NCBI GenBank assembly: GCA_012184525.1
Contig: WOFQ01000001.1
Span: 1-64,000, forward strand
Source: Xenoacremonium recifei
Lineage: Eukaryota > Ascomycota > Sordariomycetes > Hypocreales > Nectriaceae
DNA: 64,000 nt
Reading direction: 5' to 3'
Below the pieces are notes generated by a model. The model made no database searches and was not told where the DNA came from. It saw only the letters and a list, made by a program, of their open reading frames with translations. Positions within the stretch are counted from its first letter, which is position 1. Every line of letters starts with the position of its first letter. A program made the translations under genes and the position numbers. Of this stretch, positions 1 to 11,386 are shown piece by piece.

Positions 1-11
1 TCGGGGATAAT

Positions 12-70
12 CATGCCCGTGTAAGCTCATGCCCGTGTATCAATTCGTCATGCCCGTGTATCAATTCTCT
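12..70. repeat. Short tandem repeat, unit about 21 bp
   Basis: The 12-mer CATGCCCGTGTA occurs at 12, 28 and 49. The second and third copies are 21 bp apart and also share TCAATTC, so this is a degenerate tandem array of about three units at the left edge of the window. It may continue to the left outside the window. No coding role is visible. Confidence 0.75.
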
Positions 71-1510
71 TTGCTAAACTGGCCTGTAGATCCTTGGCTA
101 GGGTTGGCTGGAGGAAGTGCGGCATAAGACCCGCGGTAATCATCTTCAATCTACCTAAGAGGCTCAATATCAAAGATTACAGGTAGAAATGTTGAGAATT
201 ATTGTTGTTCTATCTTTAATTCAACTCAATATGTATTTTTGGCCGTCATTCTGTTTTAGAGCCGTCACGCGGTCTGGGCCGAAGCAGGCTTTGCCGGGGG
301 TAGTAAAGTTGAACTCCAATGAAGCTCGAGCGAATCTGCCTAGGAGTTATTCGTCAGATTCCTAACAACTTCAGATCCAGTCAAGTTATCGAGGATTGCA
401 ACAACGCCCTCCGGGCTGGTATGGTCCCCTAGCAAGGCCGGCATGTTCATCAGTTCTTCGTTATCTCTGTCCAGGATGCTCCATTCCTCGCCAAACAATA
501 CGACATGAAACGAGAATAGGCGACTGTCTGCGACGAAATGCAAGCGAGGGAGCAAGGACCATGACCACTAGTCACTTATCCTGGTTGGGAGATCCTTGGC
601 CACGGATACTGGAAACCTTTGCAAAGCATGCTTAATTTGAGGTTCGGCCACCGAGTCTTCATCGGCCACAAGGGTTAATGCATCTTTGAAGTGCAACAAG
701 TACGCCAGAAGCCGGAGTACTTCCATCTGCAGTTTGTGATGTTATTTTGTGCTATGTTACGGCCGAGGAACAAAGAACAAAGCTATTTTCACCCGAAACG
801 CCATGCGCCCGGCCTACTTGCAGGATGAGCCCCTGCCCACTTTTTAGCACTTGCGTCGTGGGTAGTGAAGCTGGAAGCGTGCTCTGTCCAACGAATCCTT
901 GCTCGTGGTTTCCACACAATGAAGTATTTTGCTCCAAAGTGCTACGCCGGAACTTTGAATATAACCCCTGAGAGGTGTCCTTGGGTCGATTTTCTAACCT
1001 GTTATCTCCTAGAGCGAGGGATAAAAAGTGAACGGTATCCCGTGTTCTAATCTAATATTTTATACCTGATACTCACCTTGAGATTCTACCTTCTCTACTG
1101 TTGTCCCCGGACTCGAATAGAGACATGATATCAAATTTTCTACCGCCCATTTTGGAGCTATCCTCGTCGCTCTCCTCAACCTCGTGGCACCTTACCTGTT
1201 TCTCTTGGTACCTACTCTTCGCTAGATTGGTCATTTTCTTCCATGAAAGCACTTCCACAGGGGCAATCCGATCGCACGTTTGTTTCCATTCCCCCTTGAC
1301 TCTGTATTTGTATTGCTATTCATATTTGAAGTAAATCCTCCCGGTGGAAATAGAGTCCACAGGCAGAGCATTCGGGAAAAAGCGTCCTTTGCGGCGATTT
1401 CCTTTTCAATTAGCCCGCTATACCGCAGGCTGACAGAGGCTAATCCTGAAAGGTTCAAGGATGTAAAATCCCTAGATGTCAAGACAATGGCTCCTGTCAT
1501 TCCTTTCACA
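71..1510. other. Gene-poor segment, no supported gene
   Basis: Only short open frames occur here. A minus-strand frame at 340-555 (about 71 codons, no ATG-led homologue recognised) and a frame at 1073-1258 rich in acidic residues could be decayed coding sequence, because relics lie immediately to the right. None has a recognisable domain or a convincing start, so I call no gene. Confidence 0.5.
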
Positions 1511-1755
1511 CTAACTCGGCAAGTCTTTTCTAGTTCTCGTTATGAGAGCCCTCACTGAAAATCCTATAATAGGATCAACCTTCTGCTCAACGAGTGGACA
1601 TAGCTCAATATCAGACGTGAGCCCACCCGAGAGAGGGTAGGGCAAGGCGGTGAGGGTCTCGAGCTGATAGGTCTCAGGCAGCATCGCAGGGTTGAGGTCG
1701 TGTTGTGAGAGTGCAAGACTATCGGAACTGCCCTCAGGGTAGCTTGTGGCCTCTC
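1511..1755 (-). pseudogene. Unidentified open coding fragment
   Basis: On the minus strand a frame is open for about 80 codons, ending at a TAG at 1511-1513. Its composition is protein-like: a serine/leucine-rich beginning, then PETYQLETLTALPYPLSGG, then a hydrophobic stretch ending in a basic tail. It has no start codon close to its left boundary, so it is probably a last exon or a remnant. It lies directly downstream of the ankyrin relic on the same strand and may be part of the same dead gene. I do not recognise the family. Confidence 0.3.
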
Positions 1756-1782
1756 ACTGTCGGAATAATGCCACAGAAATAC

Positions 1783-2061
1783 TTAAACGAGTGTGAATTC
1801 GTAGAGTGAGATATGTAGTAGATTTTGTTGAAGCCTCCACGCTTGAAGTGGAGCGCATTTCTTCATGAACTGCGCATTTACGGGAAGAGTTTGATTGGTC
1901 GCCCTGTCTAACAAGAGGTTGACAGCTTCAGGTCAAGCAAAGTCAACTGCCTACATAAGGGCGGTGCAACCGTCACTTCTTGGGACATTGATGTTTCGCT
2001 TTTCTCAATGGATGAAATAATCGAGGAGCGTTTTAAGGATATGCAAGTTGAAACGTTGGGT
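1783..2061 (-). pseudogene. Ankyrin-repeat protein relic
   Basis: One minus-strand frame reads through about 90 codons with three internal stops. Between the stops it shows an ankyrin signature: LLDYF, then NINVPRSDGCTALM, then AVDFA and PEAVNLLLDRA, matching the repeat consensus of D-x-x-G-x-T-A-L-x-x-A followed by V-x-x-L-L. The stops fall where the family would have ordinary residues. Two of them, a TAG after ALM and a TGA after VDFA, could each arise by one C-to-T or G-to-A change. It is a fragment of a larger ankyrin protein whose other parts are not visible. Confidence 0.55.
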
Positions 2062-2479
2062 CGCGACATCAGAATGTTGGTACATGCTAGGATCTGATAA
2101 AAAGGAGTTTGTGTATCTAGACTGGTATTTCACACCTTATATTTATTCATTTACCCCCTCAGCTGTCATGCATAATCACTTACTATAGTTGCATTGTGTA
2201 TGACCTAACGTAGCACGCAGAGACTCGCTCAAGTGTATCAGGCCTGGCCACCTGCCAACATAAACCTACGATCTAGGCTTACTAAGTTGGGAAACTAGCC
2301 GCATACTAACAGCGAAATTAAGATCCGAGCCTGACCTGATAGAGTTTGCTATAAGGCTTGGTGAAGTTTGAAGGGCGGGCAGGGGTCTTAACGAGTTTCG
2401 TCTTAGGATACTGACAAAGTCTAAAATGTCGCAAATCTCCAATCTCCGGCCTTTCTAAATCGACTTCAATTATTCAAGC

Positions 2480-3996
2480 CTAATCTACCTTCGTGTTGTT
2501 GATGATGAAATTGGAGCCGTTGCCATCGTCACGGGATTCCGCGCAAGCGGCTGCCATCTCTGCCTCAGTGGGCATATTAACAATCATCAGGTAAAGTATG
2601 TTCTTGAAACAAACTGTCAGTGAAATTCGCTCTAAGAAAGCACCAGATAACGGGTACATACTCGATTGATGCGACGGTGCCCTTGTTCCAATAATTCCAT
2701 TTGGAGTCGAGTTTGCTGCGTCTGAAGCTGGTAAACATCCTCGTACTGTTGTCTGTAGTCCCTTTCCTGCTCCGGACTAAGACCGAGCCCTTGCAACTGT
2801 ATTTCAACATTATCCATATTTGCAACGTGCTGATCACGGATAGACTGTTCTTGTGCAGTTATGACTGATCGATAAAGATCTTTCTGCTTGTCGGGGTCTG
2901 GAACCAGCTTCCCACCAGATAGGAGACCAATTAGACCACCATTGCTTGCAGGGTGATTTGGATCTAAGTAGCGGTTGCTAAAAGGCTTTGAGGGTGCAGC
3001 GGAGAGAACATCTCCTTTGCTTTCGGCTGCCTAACAAGAGAGGAGGGTTAGAGAACTCATAACTGATGTATAAATAGGCGTGCGGAGAAGGATAGCTTGA
3101 CCTACATATCGCGCCTGAGCTCGGCGGTCAAAATAATCGTTCAGTCTTGAAAATACTTTGCTTCCATTACCTTTGGGTGCCGAAAGCCCGGACTCCAAAT
3201 AAGTAAGTGGTGCGACGGAGTCCGGCAAGTTTTCCTGGCCCTGCGATGTCCCTGCGATTGGGTTCCGAAAATTCCGCTTAACTTTGGCTCCAAGGGCTGG
3301 GTCATCTGAGGCTGGTTCACGCTTTGACACAGCTTCGGCAGTCGTCACACTAGTCTTTTGGTCCGTAGGAGTAGGATTGTATGCCATTAGAAGACAATAG
3401 AGCCCTCTGGGGCGGAAGAACTCATTGTTCACTCGGTCCATAAACGAGTTCGTTCTGTGCGCAGCAAATGATTAGCATTCGTGAAAAGGTCGAGTTGCTG
3501 AGAGGATAAGTTCTATAACAGGTTCATGAACATACTTCCACTTTATCTCAGCCCTTGCTACTACACCAGCAATAATTTGCACTGCAGCGGACACCCCCAG
3601 GGCGATATGATTTGGAACAAAGGATGCTCCAGCAGCTGCAACTTGGATTGCTACCAACCCCTTTGATGCTTGGGAGGCTTTGTTGGTGGCGTGAATGAAC
3701 TCTACAAACGTGTCCTGACTGATACCGAATTTCTCAAGATCCGGGGTATACGCGTACATAAATCCGCGCTCTTTATTCCCAGGGCGCCGTTGAGGAATGA
3801 CCACAGGGTATGATAGCTTAGGATTTACCTCTGTTGCTTTAGTGGCGGGCTGGGCGTGAAGCAACACGTCGAAGGCAGATTCAGGGCTCTGGATCTGTCG
3901 TTGAACACTATCTTCAGACTGGCTGCTGAAGTCAGCAGAGTCGTCGTGAACATCTCCGACTCGACTGGCAGGGGAAATAGCCGGCGAATGCGTCAT
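2480..3996 (-). CDS. Conserved fungal protein of unknown function
   Basis: Four exons on the minus strand join cleanly to about 440 residues. The ATG is at 3996 and the stop at 2480-2482; introns lie near 3533-3463, 3105-3031 and 2660-2614, all GT...AG. The N-terminus (about 75 residues) is serine-rich and probably disordered. A conserved core follows with RGFMYAYTPDLEKFGI, an alanine-rich hydrophobic helix, and TNSFMDRVN followed by PRGLYCLLM across the first splice. From memory this core recurs in many ascomycete hypothetical proteins. The third exon holds a glutamine-rich, probably coiled-coil segment (SPEQERDYRQQYEDVYQLQ). No catalytic motif or signal peptide is seen. Exon structure is well supported; function is unknown. 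Confidence 0.72.
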
Positions 3997-4602
3997 GACT
4001 GAGAGGGGTTGAATGGGACCGATATGGGGACGTGAGGCAAGAGCGAGATCGAGAGGGAGTTGGATTTAAATAGGGACTCTCTGGAGTCATTCACCATTCT
4101 ATATAAAAACCCGAATTCGTGTCTTTCTATGGACTTATATTCACCCTCTTTGACACAGCCCCCTGCTGACTTCGCTGGTGAAAGGCAGACGAGACAAGAT
4201 CTGCGGTGGGGGCTGCGCAGAATGCTTCCTAGTCTGGCCTAAGTCTGACCAAAAACAGAATAGGCAGGCCCATTACATCATGTGCCATTGAGTGACGCAG
4301 TCAAGAGCTTCTGCTCTTGGCGGCGGAGGAGTAAGAGAAGAAAATCATCCTTGCCTGCATGTTCATTTTGGGCGCGTGTTATTTGTGATCATACTACTCT
4401 CCAGATTAATACGAAATTTTTTGTCTCAAATACCCTAAGTTCGATCGCTGAGAAAAACGGGGACGTCGATGACGTAGACAGCGAGCAATGAATAAGGTCT
4501 CAGTCCTGAGCTCCCGGTTCCCAACCGCCCTTTAGAATGGCATTTCAATCATGCTCACATTCTGCAACGGAGGACGATATCTGACATCCTTGAAAATCAT
4601 CT
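3997..4602. other. Intergenic segment
   Basis: This holds the promoter side of the conserved unknown gene and the 3' side of the urea transporter gene. It includes short AT-rich and purine-rich stretches. I see no further gene. Confidence 0.5.
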
Positions 4603-6999
4603 TCAGGTTCGGCGAGGCTGAATGGCGGTTTTTGATGAGCCGAGCTTTTCCCCATCGCTCGCATCGCTTGATTCAATAGCCTTACTGTCGTTTTCATCGC
4701 TTCTCTCCTGGGTTACTCCTCTTGCTGTGTTTCCCTTTAAAGCTTGCCAAGCTGCCTTTCCTGCACTTGCGAGGACCTTGCGACCGTCGTACACGGGATA
4801 TATGCAGGCCACGACAAGACAAAAGAAGAGCCATATCATGGACACAGTAACCCAGCCCTCAAAGAACTGTAGAACATTAATATTGGTTGAGAAACTTCGA
4901 AAGTAAGACATGCTGCTTAACTTACTGTCTTGTTGAAAACCCAATCTCGATAGAGCGGAAGAGGCCAGATAACCCAAGTTAGCAGAGCAATGACCAAACT
5001 GGCAACTGCGGCAATTTTCTTTGCACGATTCATCCTCTGTAGCTCCTTTTCGGAATATGGATGATGTATTTGATCCAGATTCTGAACTTGTACGATACGA
5101 TCCGGTAACTCAGTACCTTCTTCAACAACCTGCGTTAGCAACAGGAACACGCGCCAGTCGAAGTCGTCGGGCTGTCGACTAATTAGATGCTGATGGCAGT
5201 TAATGGGCTCCTCGCGGAATGGACTGAACACAAACCTTGATATATGTGATCACGATAGAATATACCGCAGAAGAAAACGTGGAGGTTATGGCCCCCCACA
5301 AACATGGAAGTTGAGCCTCTGTCGTGACAATGCTAAGCTCCCCATAGTATGCGTAAGCCGAGCCAAGCCATGCCGCAATTCCAGAAACCTTGTCTCACCA
5401 TGAGCTGTCATTCTCGTCTAAGGCAATATGGTAACTTACTAAACCTAGAAGAGGCGCAATAATAACTGCGGCCCTGGACTGCTTCCGCCACAAGATGGTG
5501 AAGGCCATCGGAAACATGCCGGGGCAGATAATCGTTGCAAGAAAATATCCCATCCAGTTGAGGTCTACTCCCCCGTAATGCAGAGCTGTTGCAAATGCGG
5601 ACGCAAAAAGACCAAAGCCCACAACTGACCAGTGTGACACACGGATGACCTGTTGAGGGCGGGCCTTGGGGCTGATATAAGTCCTATAAATGTCGAAAGA
5701 GATGATGCTTGAAACTGCGATTAGTTCTGCGCTAGTTGTGCTTGTTACTGTCATGAAAACGATCAGAAGAAGCCCAGCAGCACCTCCTTTGCCAGCGACT
5801 GCCATCACCGTATAAGGAAGCACATAACCGGCATTAATTTCGCTGGTGGTCATCGCTCTTGGATATGTAGGGAATATGGAAGTATTCTCCAACACAATAG
5901 CGGCTAGTCCCGCAGTGGTGCCAACAGCCCAAGGAACTGCAAAGTAGCTAATGCCGCCAAGCATATAGCCAGGCATCGCGGCAGCGGTATCAGCAGCAAA
6001 GCCCTTCTGCCAGAAGCTGGTGTCCATAATAACCAAGGCGAAATCTCCGAAGGAATGAACTAGGCCGAAGATAATGGAACCTTTAGACTTGAAGGAGAGG
6101 ATAGAACCCATATAGTTTCCTTCAATGTCATGTGTTTTATCGGCGTCGACTAATAAGTTATAGAAACTGCTTAAGCCCGAAATAGCCTCGTTATTAAACA
6201 CCGCTATTGTGATCCAACAAAGTAGGATCATGACAATGAGGGTATGGACGTAGTCTGTCAAGAAGGTAGCCTTGAGGCCGCCTACGACGGTATACACAAC
6301 AACTCCGAGTGGCAGTAAAAAGGTCGAAGCAATAATATGCATCCCAGTTAGAGCAGTGATGACACCGGCCGCACCAAGAATCATTGCAGTGACAGACAAA
6401 AGATTAGTTACTAGGCATAGGAAGATAAACACCATGTGAGCGGTGAACCCGTATCTGAGTCGGACGATTTCGAGCGCGGTATGGCCATTCCTAAATTTGG
6501 AGTCAGTATTTTGGCAAAGCAAAGTATTACATATTCATACGGGATTTTGACTTTTGCATGGATGGCCAAGACTGTCATCAAAGCAATTTGAATGGTGCAT
6601 CCTGCAGCATACCAAAACGGAGCTATATGTGCAGTCAGCCTCTGTGACCATAGCCTGCAGCGTTACTCACCTGCAATGCCATACAGGTAACCCTGGGCGG
6701 CTGTCCAGATGATTGCAGTTCTATTTCTCGTCAGAACTAGAAATATTTCATGGGACTATAGATTGTTAAACCTACGCCCACATCCATGATGATACTACAG
6801 CGGAAGCTGTGAGCCCAGTACCGACTGAGCGATTTGCAACCATGAACATCTCAGGTCGATCAGATCGCTCGCCTAAGAAGTGTTCTAGGAACTTGGTTAC
6901 AAAAATCATTCCTAGACCAAAGGCAAGGCCGACACCAATCACCACGCCGTATCCAGCAGCTTGCGGAAGGGGAACTAAAGCTGCATCGGAAGTAGCCAT
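4603..6999 (-). CDS. DUR3: Urea active transporter, DUR3 type (sodium:solute symporter family)
   Basis: This is a plasma-membrane urea/proton symporter of the SSS family. The minus-strand start at 6999 gives an N-terminus with GYGVVIGVGLAFGLGMIFVT (TM1), then a segment ending GTGLTASAVVSSWMWA, typical of Dur3 proteins. At least six exons follow, giving about 690 residues and many predicted membrane helices, including PFWYAAGCTIQIALM, GGLKATFLTDYVHTLIVMI and SFGDFALVIMDTSFWQKGFA. The late cytosolic motif KPDDFDWRVF is also characteristic of the family. The C-terminus is a hydrophilic tail rich in S, D and E. All key segments are in frame after splicing, so the gene appears intact. Two HGATAR (AreA-type) words lie in the upstream region. 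The neighbouring permease, amidase and TauD genes fit nitrogen and sulphur scavenging. Confidence 0.9.
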
Positions 7000-7871
7000 G
7001 TCTGCAGCTATGCCATAAAGTCTCGATAGGAAGGAGGTTTCAAACCGGATGCGCTGTCAAAGTCAGTTAAAATCAGGATGCTTGGGCATGCACTTATAAC
7101 CTACAGACGGAATTTGTCAGATCTGCGGGTTGCGCCAGGACGGATCCATTATGTCGTGCTTATCTAGGAGCGTGATCCTGACAAGATTCGAAATACAGCG
7201 TGACGCGATGCAGTCTATAATATGCGTGATCTAATAACATTTGGGTTCGGATATGAACGCAATGGTACGGGAACCTTTTTGATTGGTCTTCCATTGGACC
7301 CCTAATAACCCGACGACGTCTTTTATGGATTGAATCGGGTATAGCAAGACATCATAGCTGCTCCACGCAGAAGATAACCGATGGATGCATAAAGAGGCAG
7401 AGAGGAAGGATGCGCTTAATAGACTCTGTCAATTATGCGCTCGATTTCGCTCTGCATTAGTCTTCTTTGTGGAGATTAGCTATGATTGAATCGACGAGCC
7501 TTTGCGTCATTAACGAGCCAAGTTTGGTCCTCCAGCTCCAGTGTGAAACCTATCAAGTATAAGAAAAGTAAAATAGTAAAAGGTTAAGGAAATAAGGCAG
7601 AGGTGAACAGAGTCAATTTCTTATTTCTAAATCCGAAAGCTTCGCCCGACGTCTGATTCCTAGTAGAAGTCTTCTCTGCTCTAGCTATTCTAGATACCCA
7701 TTCTCAAGGAAACACGCCGGCATCTGTGACATCAAAGGATGGTCTAACCAGTTCTTGCTGGCCCGAAGTATGGGTTATACGATTATTGAAATATATATGT
7801 TCGAACCCTTGAAATCAATTTTGATGTATTATGTAACAACTATCGTAGTACTGAATACAATCGGCTTTCTC
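7000..7871. other. Upstream region of the urea transporter gene and 3' side of the SDR gene
   Basis: No gene is seen. The region holds two AGATAA (HGATAR) words on either strand, at 7160-7165 and 7372-7377, compatible with nitrogen control by a GATA factor. HGATAR words are expected by chance every few hundred bases, so this is weak evidence. Confidence 0.4.
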
Positions 7872-8684
7872 TTACCATGGATAGATCCCATCCTTATGAA
7901 CGAAGCTACCCACATCCGCGTCTCGTTTCCCCTGCAATATATTGAGGATAATCTCACCAGAAGTATCCGGGTCTCCTGCCTTACCCCATCCACTTTGCGC
8001 CTCCTCGCTGGGGCCGCGGAGATTGGAGCGTACAAAGCCAGGACTCACCACAAACACATTCAGGCCGTCTGGACCATTATCTCGAAAGTCTAACAAGGCG
8101 AGCATATTGAGAGCAGCTTTGCTGATCTGATATGCATGCCCTCCTTGGATTTTTTCGTGGCTGACCGAGAGCTGCGTCGCGTTCCGTGTAAGAGTTCTTG
8201 CGCCACTGCTAACGTAGATAGAGTATGGCCTCTGTGACTTGGAAAGTAAGGGCCTGAAGGCTTCTGATACCAAGGCCGGTCCTATGACATTTGTCTCCAG
8301 GCAACGCTGAAGACTGAGCTTAATGTCGCCGAGGCCTAGACCTCCCAGAGCTGCGTTGTTGATAAGCGCATCGAGTCTCCCGAATTGTTCCATGACATGC
8401 CCGGCTGCTTCCTTGACTGACTTCTCGTCCGTCACATCTAGCTGCATGACAGAAAAGGTACCCTTTATGCCCTTTTCTTTCTCTAATTCAAGCTTTGCCG
8501 AATTAGCCTTATCAAGACTACGGCCGGTCATAATGACGTGGTATTTGTCTGATGCGCAAGCCAGCACCTTTGAAGTTGCCAAACCAATACCAGAATTGGC
8601 GCCTACTCCTGATTATTAGCAAACTGATATTGGCGACAATCCAAGAATTTACTGACCAGTAATCAGGATGATGATGGAAGCCAT
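7872..8684 (-). CDS. Short-chain dehydrogenase/reductase (SDR)
   Basis: NAD(P)-dependent oxidoreductase of the classical SDR fold, about 250 residues, the usual size. The ATG is at 8684; a single intron interrupts the Rossmann glycine motif, which reads ITG followed by VGANSGIGLA after splicing. Later motifs are LDVTDEKSVKEA (adenine pocket), INNAALGG (NNAG-like), a serine in YVSSGA, and the catalytic YQISK tetrad element, then the region VVSPGFVRSNL. All catalytic positions are present. The substrate cannot be told from the sequence. It ends next to the 3' side of the urea transporter promoter and lies beside a dead Zn2Cys6 regulator, which may once have controlled it. Confidence 0.88.
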
Positions 8685-9219
8685 AATAAGTCACCGGCGA
8701 TTGACAGTGATTCCGCGTTTGAACAAAGACAAATTTCGAATGGCCGCTACAGCTTTATGGTGACATTTATACTCGAAAGTTTCTAAGAAGGGATCAGTAA
8801 TCATTCTTGTACATCTGTGCGTGGCACAGGACAGCGGAGTTAGAGGGCGATAACATTTCCTAAGTCCGTCCTCCTACCAACGAATTCGAGCATCATTGAT
8901 GTGAACAGTCATTACTCGGGGCCGAAGCGGCACGGTATTATATGAAGGGACATTGGATGATACCGAGGACTTCCTTCAGCTGTAGCGCAAGGTACATGGA
9001 TAGTTGATGATGGAGTGGGATGTGAGCCAAGGGAGCAAAACTGGCTCGCCATTTTGTATCTGCCCACAGAAACGTGAAATCGATGACATACATATGACAT
9101 TGAAGCCGATATCCTAATGAGAGACAGAGAATAATTAAATCAATGCCACCTGTTTTTCAGACTCTGTCTTACCAGATTCATAATGATTGATCATGTCTCG
9201 GTGAGCATAAAACGCACCC
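8685..9219. other. Intergenic segment
   Basis: Upstream region of the SDR gene. No supported gene or strong motif is seen. Confidence 0.45.
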
Positions 9220-10157
9220 TCAGACCGAGGCCGGTCCGCCTCGTTGTATCCAGTCCAAAGGGGGTTGGTCTGAAGTATTCCAACAAAGTTCGACAGCTTC
9301 AGATGTGATGACAGGCGTGTCCAAGCTTAAACCCATGTTACAGAAATCGCAGATTTTTGATGAGCAGGCGATATCCATCAGCGCAGGAACTCCAGGGTGC
9401 CATGCACCAATCATAGTCATGCTGTCAATGAGGATTTGGTCCTCATCGCATAAGCTAAACGTTCCAGGATGTATAATTAGCCATGATAAATGAAATGCGG
9501 TAAAGTAACAGCCAATACAATGCTGGACGTCTGGAGTGCTTGAGAAGGTAGGATGCAGCATCGTCTGTGAATCTAGTGACTTTGGTATCATTTGCGGATT
9601 GACTCCAGACTCAATATTAGTGAAAGCCACAAGCGAGGTAGAACTAGGAGAAGCGCAATCAGCACTGAAAGGCTTTGGGGGCTTGTTATCATCAACCACG
9701 ATCAAGTCTCTCAATATATCACAGCGCTGTGGGCTACCAGCACGGGATGTATGAAGTCAGCTAAGATCTGATCTGTTTGCGTAGTAGTCCCTGGAATAAT
9801 CCAAGAGCGCTGATTTAGATTTGGCCATATGGGATCCAACAATTCTTCCAAGGTTGAGCTGACTGGCTCGAAATCTACGTTTGCGATGCATGTGTCTGAG
9901 GGTTGTGCGAATAGTTGTCGAGATTCTTCGAAGGCAAACAGTCCTTCCTGATCCCAATTTGTAATTCCAGATGTGTCGGGAAATTGGTCTAGAAGCTCGA
10001 CGAACTGAGATACAGCATCTCTCTTGCGTCCAAAGGTGTTTGAATATGTGCATTCACGATCAACACGCTAGCACGGCTAGCACGGAAGATCTCTACCGCA
10101 ATACACCTTTCGGAGACGACAACAGTCAAAGGCAGCGTGAACTCGCCTTCGCCTCAT
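9220..10157 (-). pseudogene. Broken Zn2Cys6 transcription factor gene
   Basis: Reading from ATG 10157 on the minus strand gives a basic start (RRRRVHAAFDCCRLRKV) and the zinc-cluster pattern F-x2-C-x6-C-x5-C-x2-C-x6-C. The first cysteine is replaced by Phe. Two in-frame TAG stops (10077-10079 and 10068-10070) sit inside the last loops of the cluster, followed by RVDRECTYSNTFGRKRD. The frame continues through PVSSTLEELLDPIWPNLNQ to a stop at about 9712. The protein then resumes in another frame with FTAFHLSWLIIHPGTF and MTMIGAWHPGV, resembling the start of a fungal-specific regulatory domain. It ends after about 300 codons in total, against the usual 500 or more. It is non-functional as written. 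The two TAG codons lie in a 9-bp duplication (GCTAGCACG twice). Confidence 0.75.
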
Positions 10158-11386
10158 CTGCGATGTGCCAAGAATCCTCGCCTCCATATGCTGTTGGTCC
10201 ACGTGCCTTCACAAAAAATCACTGCAACGAATTAGGCTTCAGCTGTTGCACCGCCCTATCACAACCACAATAAAGGAGAGCATATGATTCACACTGGGAA
10301 AAATTACGACAGTTCACTTCCTTTCTACGAGATCTGAACGGAGACTTTCATCCTCGCTATATAGCAAGTCATAATCAAAGATTGGAAATTATTTTGGAGG
10401 CGGGACGTATATCGAGAAGAATAGCCAATTTTAGTATGTTCCTCCGAGTTGTTCATCTTAGATACGTCATTATTCGGTTTAACTACCGGAATTTAGACCG
10501 TCCGTACTATGATATCCTTAATTGATATCCGTAACGACATTAAGTACCTATAAACTGAACATCAAGATGTAATTAGGTTGGATATATGGGGTTTCTGGTT
10601 TATAAACTACGATTTTTACGTCACGGAAGATCAAGTTTCCAGATGCGTGTGCTAGATTAAGCATTCGAACTAGAAATTACGATAAGGGACCGGGTATCCA
10701 GTTTAGAAAAAATAGTTCGGCTCCGGCTTCCTCTGAAGCTTGAGGGCTGACCAAGGATGGGGAGGCCGTAACACGACTCAAGAAGATACAATTCCCTTCT
10801 GCAATCACTCTTGATATCCGCTTGAACAACAAGAATCGTTGACAAAACTTTGCGTTGATCATTTTGAACCGCACTTAAGCAAATCCAACCCAACCTCGAA
10901 CTTCCACGTAAATCGCCGCTAGATTAGTCGTGGGTTTAGACTACATTTTGCATTTGTGGTAATTCAAGGGCCATATTGAACATCTAACAGGCGGGCTGTA
11001 CGACTTTACAGTCGCCAATCGCTCTTCTTCCAACTACTGCAACCATGCCAAGATCGATCGTTAGGATCCTGACTCCAAAGGAGGCACGGATGAACGCGGT
11101 TTGAAAGTCTTCAGATCACACTTCCACCGCTACTCGAGAATTTTGATCTCATATTAGACCTATCCTTGAAGGTCTGACTAAGTTTCGGTTCTGACTTAAA
11201 GTATACATGTGTAAATGAAGACGTAGGGGCGAGATTTATTCAGGAGTTCAATATCACTGTCATTATCGACAGCAATGGTCTTCTCTATAATTAGCGTATT
11301 CTACGCGTTCCCTGCCGCATGTTTGAAGCCGACTACCACTAATTCTAATATCTGACTATTGCTATCTGGAATGTGGAATGTACAAT
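10158..11386. other. AT-rich gene-free segment
   Basis: About 1.2 kb with stops in all frames and AT-rich stretches, especially 10400-10640. No domain is recognised in the short frame at 10657-10893. It separates the dead regulator from the MFS permease gene. Confidence 0.5.
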
